In this document: positions 55,868 through 63,440 of the stretch, piece after piece
Position numbering within the stretch: position 1 is the stretch's first letter
Layout of the letters: every line of letters starts with the position of its first letter
DNA from: JAKANT01 sp035502095
GTDB lineage: Bacteria > Pseudomonadota > Gammaproteobacteria > Burkholderiales > Burkholderiaceae_F
DNA: 64,000 bases
Assembly: GCA_035502095.1 (NCBI GenBank)
Contig: DATJUX010000030.1
Coordinates: 1-64,000 of the forward strand
Direction: 5' to 3'
Made by a program: the position numbers and the translations under genes
Notes under the pieces: model-generated
The model's input: the letters and a program-made list of their open reading frames with translations, nothing else
Told to the model about the DNA's origin: nothing
Databases searched by the model: none

Positions 55868-56287
55868 TCACCGAGTCGCGGTGTGGCCCCGCATCCCGGC
55901 CTGCGGAGATTGGCTTTGCGCGTACTCCGCCGCCAGGCTCTGCCAGCGCAACTGCTGCGCGGCGGCGGCGCGAGCCGAGTCGGTGTCCGTGACCTTGATC
56001 GGCGCAGGCTGCGCGCTGGAGCCGGCGCGCAGTACCTCGGTGCGGTGGCTCTCGTGAGCCTGGCGGCGGTTGGACTCCGCCGCCGCCGCGCGCGCCGAAT
56101 CCGTATCCGTCACTCGAAGCGCGCTTGGACCAACGGGCTCATGAGACCCAAGTGCGGCGGCGCGCGCGGCGGCGGCGTTGCGCTGCGAAGCCTCGGCGCG
56201 GGCCTCGTCGGTAGTCGACGGTGCGGCGACACTGGCGGTGGCGATTGCGGTAAGCGCGGCCAGAAGAAGAACGTTTGCGGTTTTCAT
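55868..56287 (-). CDS. Secreted protein with an internal repeat
   Basis: 139 residues. Signal peptide MKTANVLLLAALTAIATASVAA, then an Ala/Arg/Ser-rich mature part in which VTDTDSARAAAA occurs twice (around residues 58 and 98), about 40 residues apart. Low similarity to any known family. Promoter copy D lies about 55 bases upstream. Confidence 0.65.
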   Translation of the reverse strand: MKTANVLLLAALTAIATASVAAPSTTDEARAEASQRNAAAARAAALGSHEPVGPSALRVTDTDSARAAAAESNRRQAHESHRTEVLRAGSSAQPAPIKVTDTDSARAAAAQQLRWQSLAAEYAQSQSPQAGMRGHTATR

Positions 56288-56340
56288 GGATGCTCCAGAG
56301 GGGGATGAGTGGATCGGATCGCCGCATGTGCGACAGTCGC

Positions 56341-56396
56341 AGCGTAGAAAGGCGCGGCGTCGAAGTCGTCAACGTACGGTCTGCATTTCGTCGGAC
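56341..56396 (-). promoter_or_regulatory. Shared direct-repeat promoter, copy D
   Basis: Minus strand GACCGTACGTT (56381-56371) then GACGACTTCGA (56370-56360), 13 bases, and TACGCT (56346-56341). It overlaps the end of the upstream frame (stop at 56369) and reads into the secreted protein at 56287. Confidence 0.65.
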
Positions 56397-56757
56397 TTTT
56401 GTTCGCGGTGCAGATCGGTGGCGTACAAGAAGCGAGGTTCAGACGCCCGCCCGTGTAGCTGCGAGCACAGCCGCTGCAATTCCGGCGAGCGGCGCAACGC
56501 CTCGCGCTCGGCCTGCTCCAAGTGTTTCCCTGGCCGGCGTCGATCATGAACGCGGTCGGCACCTGCAGCCGCGCGCGTCGTGCGGCCGGATCGTCGACAT
56601 CGCGCAAGCAGATGCTGACGACGTGGCACTCCGCATCCGCAGCGAACGGACTGCCTTCGGTGCCACGCTCCGCGATCAGCTCACGTTGCCATCGGTGCAT
56701 GTCGTCCCTCAGCATGGCGAGCGTCGCGTGGGTCTCACGGTAACCCGCGCCGAACAC
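56369..56757 (-). pseudogene. Hypothetical protein gene with a frameshift
   Basis: The start (GAGYRETHATLAMLRDDMHR ... CHVVSICLRDVDDPAARRAR ... VPTAFMIDAGQ) and the end (KHLEQAEREALRRSPELQRL, FLYATDLHREQKSDEMQ) are in two frames that join near 56525. The combined product would be about 128 residues and would stop at 56369, immediately before promoter copy D. The unshifted frame runs on to 56284 through the promoter and has unlikely codon use. Function unknown. Confidence 0.5.
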
Positions 56758-56765
56758 CGGCGTGT

Positions 56766-56963
56766 TCAGTAGTGGCCGGTCGTGGGCATCTGGCCGGCGG
56801 CCTGTGCCGCCCGCCGGTCGGCGACGACTTCCGCGCGCGACCTGGAGAACTGGAAGTGGTCTTTTTCGAAGCCCATCGGATCGACGTCATTCGCAGGGGC
56901 GGCGGATGTTGCAACGAAGAGTGCAGCGAGAACAGCAGTGCGTTTCGTGATGCTTGGTTTCAA
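56766..56963 (-). CDS. Small secreted protein resembling DUF4148
   Basis: 65 residues. Signal peptide ending TSAAPA, then a short tail FSRSRAEVVADRRAAQAAGQ with the R-x-E-V-x-A-x-x-x-A-x-A-A-G pattern of DUF4148 proteins, a family common in Burkholderiales. Function unknown. Confidence 0.6.
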   Translation of the reverse strand: MKPSITKRTAVLAALFVATSAAPANDVDPMGFEKDHFQFSRSRAEVVADRRAAQAAGQMPTTGHY

Positions 56964-56996
56964 GTGAAGTGCTTGAAAGGGGGTAGAGAACGTGCC

Positions 56997-57483
56997 GGTT
57001 GCCCCGGGTCGACGTGTCCTTCGGAGGCCTGCTGAGTTGCTACCAGGCGCCGGTCAGTGCGCCTTGCCGCTGCTACACGACGGAACGCGCTTGCTTTTGG
57101 CCGGATGAGCCTCTCGATTTCAGCCCGGTCCGCGGTCGTTTGCTGCTGGCAATACGTGCTCGCCTCGACCGCGTGAACTCGATGTGCTTGTTCCGTTGGC
57201 GATGCACGCAGGACGCCGTCGGAGAGTTTCCATAGAACTGCATGGGCGCGCGCGCACGGGACAGGTCCGAGCGCCGTCTCTGCAGGGCCCGGAATCGGAG
57301 GGCGCCGTGGCGCGACGCTCTGACAACATCGTTAGCGACGTCTCACGTCGCTTCGTAGGACGAACGACAGCGTTGGCAGTCCTTGAGGGTCGGCGACACG
57401 TGCAACTCCGTCGACCTCGGTCGCCGCGTCTAAGCGTGCGCCGGAAGGTGTCGCACAAGCGTTGCAGACGCAATGCTCCAGCC
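56997..57483. other. No recognisable gene
   Basis: About 490 bases between the small secreted protein and the CoA-transferase remnant. Frames are open on both strands, but none shows a family motif, a ribosome site or plausible composition. Confidence 0.4.
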
Positions 57484-57880
57484 TCAGGTGCCGTGCTGAA
57501 TCGGCATGGTGCGCACCGTGTCCGCGAAGGTGAGCGATGCTTCGGTCGCCGCAAGGACCTGCTTGACCGTCACGCCGGGTGCCGTCTCCAGAAGCGAGCC
57601 ACGCCCGCCCTTGAACCGGATCACCGCCAACGCGGGACGACGACATCGACCGGACGGACCGAGGTGAGCGGCAGGTCGCACTTCTTGACCAGCTTCGACT
57701 TGCCGTTCGCCAAGTGCTGCATGGCGACCACGACGCGCTTGGCATCACTCACCAAGTCCATTGCGCCGCCCATGCCCGGCACCATTTTGCCCAGGATCAT
57801 CCAGTTCGCGAGCAGCTCGTGCTGATCGACGTGCAGGCCACCGAGCATGGTCATGTCGAGGTGCCCGCCGCTTCACGCCT
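57484..57880 (-). pseudogene. 3-oxoacid CoA-transferase subunit B, C-terminal remnant
   Basis: The minus strand gives GGHLDMTMLGGLHVDQHELL, NWMILGKMVPGMGGAMDLV and KKCDLPLTSVRPVDVVV, typical of ScoB/AtoA-type subunits. A frameshift near 57620 moves the end (AVIRFKGGRGSLLETAPGVT) to another frame. The N-terminal half with the catalytic Glu is missing. Confidence 0.8.
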
Positions 57881-57966
57881 AGCAAAGGAATGGCGGCCCT
57901 GAGATCCCAGGAAGCTGCGAGCGAGTGCCTTTCGGAGCTGGAGAGGACGCTGTTGCCAGGTTACTT

Positions 57967-58227
57967 CTAGTGCAGCCCGACGCGCGTCAACGTGCAAGGG
58001 GACCAGAATGGCTTGGCCGCCTCCTGGCGCGCCTCCTCGGGATCGAATCCGATGTCGCGCAGCATGCGGTCATCGAGTTGCGCGAGTTGTTCACGCATCG
58101 CGCACACACGACGCCAGCCGGCGAAGCGCACGAGCGCCCGCAGCAAGGCGCCGGGGGCGGCCGGGCTTCCCTGTGATCGATCGGCGCTCGCGGCGGGCGC
58201 GTCTTGCAGGAGAAGATTGACAACCAT
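57967..58227 (-). CDS. DUF1127 small protein
   Basis: 86 residues with the DUF1127 motif QLAQLDDRMLRDIGFDPEEA near the C-terminus (residues about 45-65). DUF1127 proteins bind RNA or act in stress and phosphate or carbon responses in other proteobacteria. Ribosome site AAAGG, and promoter copy E about 60 bases upstream. Confidence 0.8.
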   Translation of the reverse strand: MVVNLLLQDAPAASADRSQGSPAAPGALLRALVRFAGWRRVCAMREQLAQLDDRMLRDIGFDPEEARQEAAKPFWSPCTLTRVGLH

Positions 58228-58289
58228 GATGAAACCTTTCCAGGGATGATGAGTCCTGTTCTGAAGAAAGTCGAACTGGATGAGACGGC

Positions 58290-58340
58290 AGCTTAGGAGC
58301 GGCGCGAGAGCGAGTCGTCAGCGAATGGTCGCGGTTCGGT
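58290..58340 (-). promoter_or_regulatory. Shared direct-repeat promoter, copy E
   Basis: Minus strand GACCATTCGCT (58330-58320) then GACGACTCGCT (58319-58309), the two repeats agreeing at 9 of 11 bases, then 13 bases and TAAGCT (58295-58290). Reads into the DUF1127 gene. Confidence 0.7.
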
Positions 58341-58444
58341 CCAGGTTGAGTAAGCCTGCAGTGAAAGCGCAACCGCCGCGGCGCCTGCACGCAAGGGCAT
58401 GGCGCGCCGCTTCGGCTAGATGCCTGTGACCGGGCTTGGTGTTG

Positions 58445-59002
58445 CTAATGGACGGTAGTGCGTCGGGATCCGATCGGGCCCGACTCGGCGCAAAGGAGGA
58501 GCGTTACGCGTAGCTCAGCGCCGTCCCGCGTTGTCATCGGCAGCCCGCTATGTTGGAAGACCGCGCGCATGGGCGCGTTGTCCTTGAACACGTCGGCCTC
58601 GAATTCAACCACTGCGCGCTGGCGCGCACTATGCGCCAGATGCTGAAGCAGACGGCTCGCGATGCCGAGACCCTGCCAGTCATCGTCGACCGTGAAGGCG
58701 ACTTCGGCAGTCTGGCCGCGCGCGACGTATCGGCCTTCGCCGATGATGACCTCGGCGCCGCCACGGCGCAGGGTAACCGCCAGTCCAACGTCGCGGACGT
58801 AGTCCATCCTGTCGAGCCACTTCAGGTCGTTCTCGCTCAGACGGCGCTTGAAGGCGAAAAAGCGGGAGCGAACGGTGTGCGGTCCGAGTTTGAGGAACGC
58901 CTGCATGAGGCGCTGCTTGTCGTCCGGACGCATGGCGCGAATCGTCACCTTGCTCCCGTCAGCGAGCGTCTCTTCGCTCAGATAATCAGCCGCAGTCGAC
59001 AT
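58445..59002 (-). CDS. GNAT-family acetyltransferase
   Basis: 185 residues. Acetyl-CoA-binding motif A reads VDDDWQGLGIASRLLQHLAH (Q-x-x-G-x-G/A), preceded by AEVAFTV, and a later FKDNAPMRAVFQHSG. The N-terminus (SKVTIRAMRPDDKQRLMQAF) resembles the GNAT part of Pat-type protein acetyltransferases. It may acetylate a protein lysine or a small amine. Stands alone between the DUF1127 gene and an IS21 remnant. Confidence 0.82.
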   Translation of the reverse strand: MSTAADYLSEETLADGSKVTIRAMRPDDKQRLMQAFLKLGPHTVRSRFFAFKRRLSENDLKWLDRMDYVRDVGLAVTLRRGGAEVIIGEGRYVARGQTAEVAFTVDDDWQGLGIASRLLQHLAHSARQRAVVEFEADVFKDNAPMRAVFQHSGLPMTTRDGAELRVTLLLCAESGPIGSRRTTVH

Positions 59003-59149
59003 GAACCGAAGGGTAGCGGCCCAGGTCGGCTCTGTCGCCGCTCGGCTGCGGGAGCGAGCGCATCAGCAAGGACTTGGGGTGCAGCGGCAACCAAGGTGGG
59101 CGAGCAACTGCGCCAGGGCGGCTGGCGACCGATGGACGTGGCTAGCCGC

Positions 59150-59440
59150 GCCAGCGCACCGGAGCCCGACAGCGAGTGGTTGGCCGAGCGGCTGCGACGT
59201 ATCGTGGCAACGCTGATGTGTGCGCCAGGATCTGGCCCGCGAACTGGGCATCGAAGTCAGCCTGCACGGCGGAACGCGCGGTAGCGCTGCTGCGCCGTGA
59301 GTTGCGCGCGGAGGCGCTGGCGACGATCCGCTTCGAGACGGCGCCGGGCCGCAACTGTAAATCAAGCTTGGCAGCACGGCGGTGAACATCGGCGGAGAGC
59401 TGTAGCGCGTGCATCTGTTCGTCGCCACCCCGGCACGCCC
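59150..59440 (+). pseudogene. istA: IS21 IstA internal remnant
   Basis: In shifting frames the DNA reads ARELGIEVS, then ERAVALLRRELRAEALATIR with FETAPGR, then an IKLGSTAVNIGGEL-like stretch and RVHLFVATPARPG. This matches the middle of IS21 transposases (FETxPGxQxQIDFG ... VRVYLFVA). Several frameshifts and stops; only a fossil. Confidence 0.6.
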
Positions 59441-59610
59441 GGGGTGAAGGCATCACACTATCGGACCAGTTGATACGGCTCACTCGAGGCGCCCTGACAC
59501 GCTCGACGTGCCGCCATGCGGCGCCAACCGCACCCGGCGACAACTGCGCGGCAACTGCGACTGTGTCTTTCGCCGCGTGCGGATCACCAATCCTTGGGAC
59601 CCGGCTGCCT

Positions 59611-59639
59611 CTTGAAGCAGCTCAAGGCGAACCCGATTT
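59611..59639 (+). promoter_or_regulatory. Heat-shock (sigma32) promoter of the sHSP genes
   Basis: CTTGAAG (59611-59617), 14 bases, CCCGATTT (59632-59639): close to the RpoH consensus CTTGAAA / CCCCATNT with allowed spacing. It lies about 50 bases before the first small heat-shock gene. The same DNA also contains TTGA-N6-TCAA. Confidence 0.6.
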
Positions 59640-59684
59640 CACGCGCCACATCCGACCCACCCTCACCCCAAAGGAGGCCAGGAG

Positions 59685-60125
59685 ATGTTCACACCGTTGA
59701 CCACGTTCGAAAACCTCTTCGACGAGTTGAGGCGTGTCGAACAAGGCATGGACGATTGGTTCGGCCGCTGGAGCACCCCGGCAGGCATCCGGTCGGTAGC
59801 CCGCGGTACGTTCCCCGCTACCAATGTCGGCGCGACCGACAAGGAAGTGCATGTGTATTTGTTCGCGCCGGGGCTCGACGCGAAGAAACTCCAGGTGTCG
59901 ATCCAGCAGAACCTGTTGCAGGTATCCGGCGAGCGCACCGTGCCGCACAACGAGCGCGCCACGTACTTCCGCCAGGAGCGCTACGACGGCGAATTCCGCC
60001 GCGTGATCACGCTGCCCGAGGACGTCGACCCCGACAAGGTCGAGGCGAGCTACCGCGACGGCGTGCTGCAGATCAGTGTGCCCAGGCGTGAAGCCGCACG
60101 GCCGCGCCGTATCGAAATCAAGTAA
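59685..60125 (+). CDS. Small heat-shock protein (Hsp20 family) 1
   Basis: 146 residues. Alpha-crystallin domain about 40-140 (EVHVYLFAPGLDAKKLQVSI, RVITLPEDVDPDKVEASYRD) with the A-x-x-x-N-G-V-L-like motif present as YRDGVLQISVP, and a C-terminal IEI-type tail (RRIEIK). Cytoplasmic holdase that keeps unfolding proteins soluble. Ribosome site AGGAG. First of three sHSP genes. Confidence 0.9.
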   Translation: MFTPLTTFENLFDELRRVEQGMDDWFGRWSTPAGIRSVARGTFPATNVGATDKEVHVYLFAPGLDAKKLQVSIQQNLLQVSGERTVPHNERATYFRQERYDGEFRRVITLPEDVDPDKVEASYRDGVLQISVPRREAARPRRIEIK

Positions 60126-60147
60126 AGCGCTGCGAAAGGAGACTGAA

Positions 60148-60561
60148 ATGAGCGATCAAGTGGCCCCCCGCGCGGCCAACCAGCCCGCGGCCGCGCGCGC
60201 CAGCGAAAACCGCGAAGGCCGTGACACGCAGGCGTTCCTGCGCCCACCGGCCGACATCTTCGAAGACGCCGACGGCATTACGCTGCATCTCGACATGCCC
60301 GGCGTGACGCGCGACCGGGTGAAGATCGACGCCGACCGGCAGACGCTGTCGATCGAGGGAGCCATCCAGATTCCGATGGCTGAGGGCATGGAAGCGCTTT
60401 ATGCCGAAGTTCACTCGACGCAGTACCGGCGCAGCTTCACGCTGAGCGGCGAACTGGACCCGGAGCGGATCGAAGCCAACCTCAACGACGGCGTGCTTAC
60501 CGTCCGTATCCCGCGGCGTGCGGAACTGCGCCCGCGCAAGATCGAGGTGCGGGCGGGCTGA
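60148..60561 (+). CDS. Small heat-shock protein (Hsp20 family) 2
   Basis: 137 residues. Disordered N-terminus, then the alpha-crystallin domain (GITLHLDMPGVTRDRVKIDA, RRSFTLSGELDPERIEANLN followed by DGVLTVRIPR), ending RKIEVRAG. The A-N-L-N-D-G-V-L motif is complete. Strong AAAGGAG ribosome site, 22 bases after sHSP 1. Likely forms mixed oligomers with its neighbour. Confidence 0.92.
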   Translation: MSDQVAPRAANQPAAARASENREGRDTQAFLRPPADIFEDADGITLHLDMPGVTRDRVKIDADRQTLSIEGAIQIPMAEGMEALYAEVHSTQYRRSFTLSGELDPERIEANLNDGVLTVRIPRRAELRPRKIEVRAG

Positions 60562-60597
60562 CGTCAGCGTCGCGCTGCACGCATTGGGAGACATCGT

Positions 60598-60619
60598 GGG
60601 CGCCGAAGAGCGCCCTTTT
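60598..60619 (+). terminator. Probable terminator after the first two sHSP genes
   Basis: GGGCGC (60598-60603) pairs with GCGCCC (60610-60615) around a CGAAGA loop, followed by TTTT. A short stem, so partial read-through to the third gene is likely. Confidence 0.5.
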
Positions 60620-60668
60620 CCGGCCGCACGCGGCGGACGGCGGCTGGATTGTTCGCAGGCGAGGCGAC

Positions 60669-61163
60669 ATGGACCCGAAACACCTTCGCTCAGAGCTTGA
60701 GCGAGGCATCGTGCGGGCCTGGGAAGGGCTCACCGAAGGCTGGCGCGAAATGCTCAGCGGCAGCAGCGGTGCGCTGACACGCTTCCGACGCCGGGCGTCC
60801 AAGGGCGCAGAGAGAGACGCCGGCGAGCAATTCCCGTCCTGGTCCTTGCTGCAAGGTGAATGCTGGGAGACCGCGCAGTCGGTCATCGTTCGGGTCGAGG
60901 TCCCCGGGATGAACAGGGAGGATCTCGACGTATCGATTCAGGGCAGCACGCTGTACATACGCGGCGAAAAACGTTCGGAGGGCGAGCACACGGGCCGGCG
61001 GTATTTCCTGATGGAGCGCGCCTATGGCCGCTTTGAACGCACGGTCCCGCTTCCCAACAGCATCGATCCCAGGCACGCGGAAGTGACCTACCAGAGCGGC
61101 GTGGTAACCGTCATCGTACCCAAGACCGAGACGCTGCCACCGCAGCGACTGACGGTCAGATGA
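60669..61163 (+). CDS. Small heat-shock protein (Hsp20 family) 3
   Basis: 164 residues. A longer N-terminus (HLRSELERGIVRAWEGLTEG) before the alpha-crystallin domain (SVIVRVEVPGMNREDLDVSI, RFERTVPLPNSIDPRHAEVT, YQSGVVTVIVPKTE). The usual N-G-V-L is changed to Q-S-G-V-V, and the C-terminal I-x-I anchor is missing. More divergent than the first two, so perhaps a specialised partner. Confidence 0.85.
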   Translation: MDPKHLRSELERGIVRAWEGLTEGWREMLSGSSGALTRFRRRASKGAERDAGEQFPSWSLLQGECWETAQSVIVRVEVPGMNREDLDVSIQGSTLYIRGEKRSEGEHTGRRYFLMERAYGRFERTVPLPNSIDPRHAEVTYQSGVVTVIVPKTETLPPQRLTVR

Positions 61164-61221
61164 GCCGCCACTGGCGATGGCTAACGAGGATTTAAAGGGC
61201 GCCCCGCGGGACAGCTTCGTC

Positions 61222-62922
61222 TCAATCCGCAATCGCCATGCGGACCCGCTCCGCGTCCGTGCATTTCAGCGCTCGCGCGGCAAGCGTTTCGGCGTCGCGG
61301 CTGTCGAGCGTTCGGATGCGCTGCCGCACCCACGCACTGGCGGCGGGGCTCATGCTCAGTTGTCGGATCCCGAGCCCGATCAGCAACCCAGCCACCGCGG
61401 GGTTCGCCGCTGCCTCTCCGCATACCGCGATGGCCCTTCCAGCTTTCTCGCCCGCAACCGCCACCGCCTTGATGGCTCGGAGCACGGCAGGATGCAGCAC
61501 TGTGTGGTGCTCGATGACATCGAAGGCATTGCGATCCGCGGCGAGCATGAACTGTGTCAGATCATTCGTTCCGATGCTCGCGAAATCCGCCATCTCGAGG
61601 ATGTCGTCGATCGTCAGCACAGCCGCGGGTGTCTCGATCATCGCCCCGATCTTCGGTCGTTCTCGCAACCGTTCGTCGCGCGAGATTTCTTCGATGATCG
61701 AGCGTGCGGCGCCGAAATCAGCCGCGCCAAGCACCATGGGAAGCAGGATGCGAACATCCCGATGCGAGGCGGCGACAGCGACAATGGCCCGGATCTGGGT
61801 CTCGAACAACGCTCGTCCTTCCGTCAACGAGAAACGCAGCCCCCGACAACCAAGCATCGGGTTTACCTCGTAGTGGGAGTCGAGAAAGCGTGGAAACTTG
61901 TCGCCACCCAAGTCCAGCGTCCGAATCACCAAGGGTCGGCCGTCCAGACGCCGAGCGGCGTCCTCGTAAGCCGCGCGGTGCTTTTCGAATGAAGGGGCTT
62001 CTGGTTCGTCGAGGAACAGGTACTCCGTGCGAAACAGTCCGACACCGTCGAGGTGGTGGTCCACCGCGTCTTCTGCCTCCGCAGCTCGGCCGATGTTTGC
62101 GTACAGTCCTATCGTGGCACCGTCGAGGGTGTGAGCGACGAGGCCTTCTTCCGTTATCGCCGCAGATTGTCCCTGATCGTATCGTTGTGCTCTCAAAGAA
62201 AAGTGCTCGGCCTCTTGCGCGGGCGGATCGATCGATACCACGCCGGAGCCGCCATCGATGAGGAGTTCGGCCCCAGGTGGAATATCGCGGGTCGCGTCGG
62301 CTACGCCCGTGACGGCCGGGATCGCCAAGGCCCGCGCGAGGATGGCAGCGTGACCCGTCGCGCCGCCGCGCTCGGTCACGATCGCGGTCAGGTGTGTGCG
62401 ATCGATCTCGATCAGGTCGAGTGGAAACAGCTCGCGCGCAACGAGGACCGAACCCGCCGGAAGATAGGCGAGCGGCCGGCGCTCGTCATCCGATAGATGA
62501 CGAAGAACACGGCGGCCAAGGTCCCGCACGTCGGCCGCTCGTTCCCGCAGATACTCGTTCTCGGCTCGTTCCAGCGAAGCCGCGATGTCCCTGACGGTGG
62601 TCTCGACCGCCCATTCAGCATTGACTTGCCGCTGGTCGATGTACCTGCAGATCCGTTCGCGGAACTGCTCGTCATTCAGCAGGGCGCGATGCGCATCGAG
62701 AATCTCCGCTTCCGGTCGGCCTAGTTCAGCGCGTATGCGTTCCTGCAGACGCGCCAGGTCCTCGCCGCCGCGCTGAAGCGCGGATTCAAGGCGTCGGTGC
62801 TCTTCGCCGGTCACCGACGCCGCGATCCGGTAGTGCGGGACAGCGGCCCGGCCCCCTCTGATGACGTGGGCCTTTCCTCGTGCCAGGCCGGGCGATACGG
62901 GTCTTCCTCGTAGCTCGCGCAT
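61222..62922 (-). CDS. Phosphoenolpyruvate-protein phosphotransferase (PTS enzyme I-like)
   Basis: 566 residues from ATG 62922 (a TTG at 62943 is an upstream option). N-terminal HPr-binding helical part, phospho-His segment TERGGATGHAAILARALAIP (GGATGH, in place of the more common GGRTSH), and the PEP-binding barrel: GLFRTEYLFLDEPEAPSFEK, VIRTLDLGGDKFPRFL, ASIGTNDLTQFMLAADRNAF and VCGEAAANP. Normally passes phosphate from PEP to HPr. No HPr or EII gene is adjacent, so a regulatory PTS with partners elsewhere is likely. Convergent with sHSP 3. Confidence 0.9.
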   Translation of the reverse strand: MRELRGRPVSPGLARGKAHVIRGGRAAVPHYRIAASVTGEEHRRLESALQRGGEDLARLQERIRAELGRPEAEILDAHRALLNDEQFRERICRYIDQRQVNAEWAVETTVRDIAASLERAENEYLRERAADVRDLGRRVLRHLSDDERRPLAYLPAGSVLVARELFPLDLIEIDRTHLTAIVTERGGATGHAAILARALAIPAVTGVADATRDIPPGAELLIDGGSGVVSIDPPAQEAEHFSLRAQRYDQGQSAAITEEGLVAHTLDGATIGLYANIGRAAEAEDAVDHHLDGVGLFRTEYLFLDEPEAPSFEKHRAAYEDAARRLDGRPLVIRTLDLGGDKFPRFLDSHYEVNPMLGCRGLRFSLTEGRALFETQIRAIVAVAASHRDVRILLPMVLGAADFGAARSIIEEISRDERLRERPKIGAMIETPAAVLTIDDILEMADFASIGTNDLTQFMLAADRNAFDVIEHHTVLHPAVLRAIKAVAVAGEKAGRAIAVCGEAAANPAVAGLLIGLGIRQLSMSPAASAWVRQRIRTLDSRDAETLAARALKCTDAERVRMAIAD

Positions 62923-63216
62923 TTGTGTTCCGTCACGCTGCAACCATGCGGCGGTGGCGCTGCAGACCTCCTAAGCAAGCCGTCCCTTGCCGGGTTGCTC
63001 CAACCCCGATGGGACCGGGCACCGCGTCTTCGATTTATGTTTTGCGCCGCCGTTTGCAAGCGTGTCCGATTCACAAGAATTGGCGATTTCGCCCCGCGAC
63101 CTCGACCCGAGACTACGCGACGGGTTGTGGCTGATGGGCGCACTCGATTCAGCTCCGCCCTCCCAGATCGCGGCCGCCAAACATGTGCACCCAGCGGAAC
63201 GCAGGCAGCCGAACCG
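62923..63216. other. No recognisable gene
   Basis: Upstream region of the enzyme I gene. It should hold its promoter, but I cannot single out a convincing -35/-10 pair, and no copy of the shared direct-repeat promoter is present. Confidence 0.4.
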
Positions 63217-63440
63217 TCAGCGTCGTGGAACGAGTCGGTGACGTTGAAAGCCATAGTGCTCATAGAAGCGCTTCGCCCGATCGTGCCGCGCGTGCACCAG
63301 CAGCGCCCGAACGCCCGCGCCTTCCGCGACCGCGGTGGCGCGTTTGACTGCATCCTGAAGCATGGCGGCCCCGAGATGCTGGCCCTGCGAGCTGCGATCA
63401 AGGCAAGCCGTCCCGGCACGATGACCAGCACAATGAATGT
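63217..63440 (-). pseudogene. GNAT acetyltransferase, C-terminal remnant
   Basis: The minus strand reads DRSSQGQHLGAAMLQDAVKR, then GVRALLVHARHDRAKRFYEH with YGFQRHRLVP and a stop at 63217. This is the acetyl-CoA-binding motif and C-terminus of GNAT proteins of the type that pair with RHH antitoxins (TacT-like). The N-terminal half is disrupted by frameshifts and no start is seen. Confidence 0.7.

Noticed and set aside
59530..59570. Possible seventh copy of the shared promoter (CGACAACTGCG) before the sHSP genes
   Set aside because: No TAnnnT box at the required distance and no first repeat; the RpoH-like promoter at 59611 explains the genes better.
59612..59625. FNR-type box TTGA-N6-TCAA before the sHSP genes as the main control site
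   Set aside because: Inner positions do not match TTGAY/RTCAA and no -10 box lies at class II distance; kept only as a side note to the sigma32 promoter.
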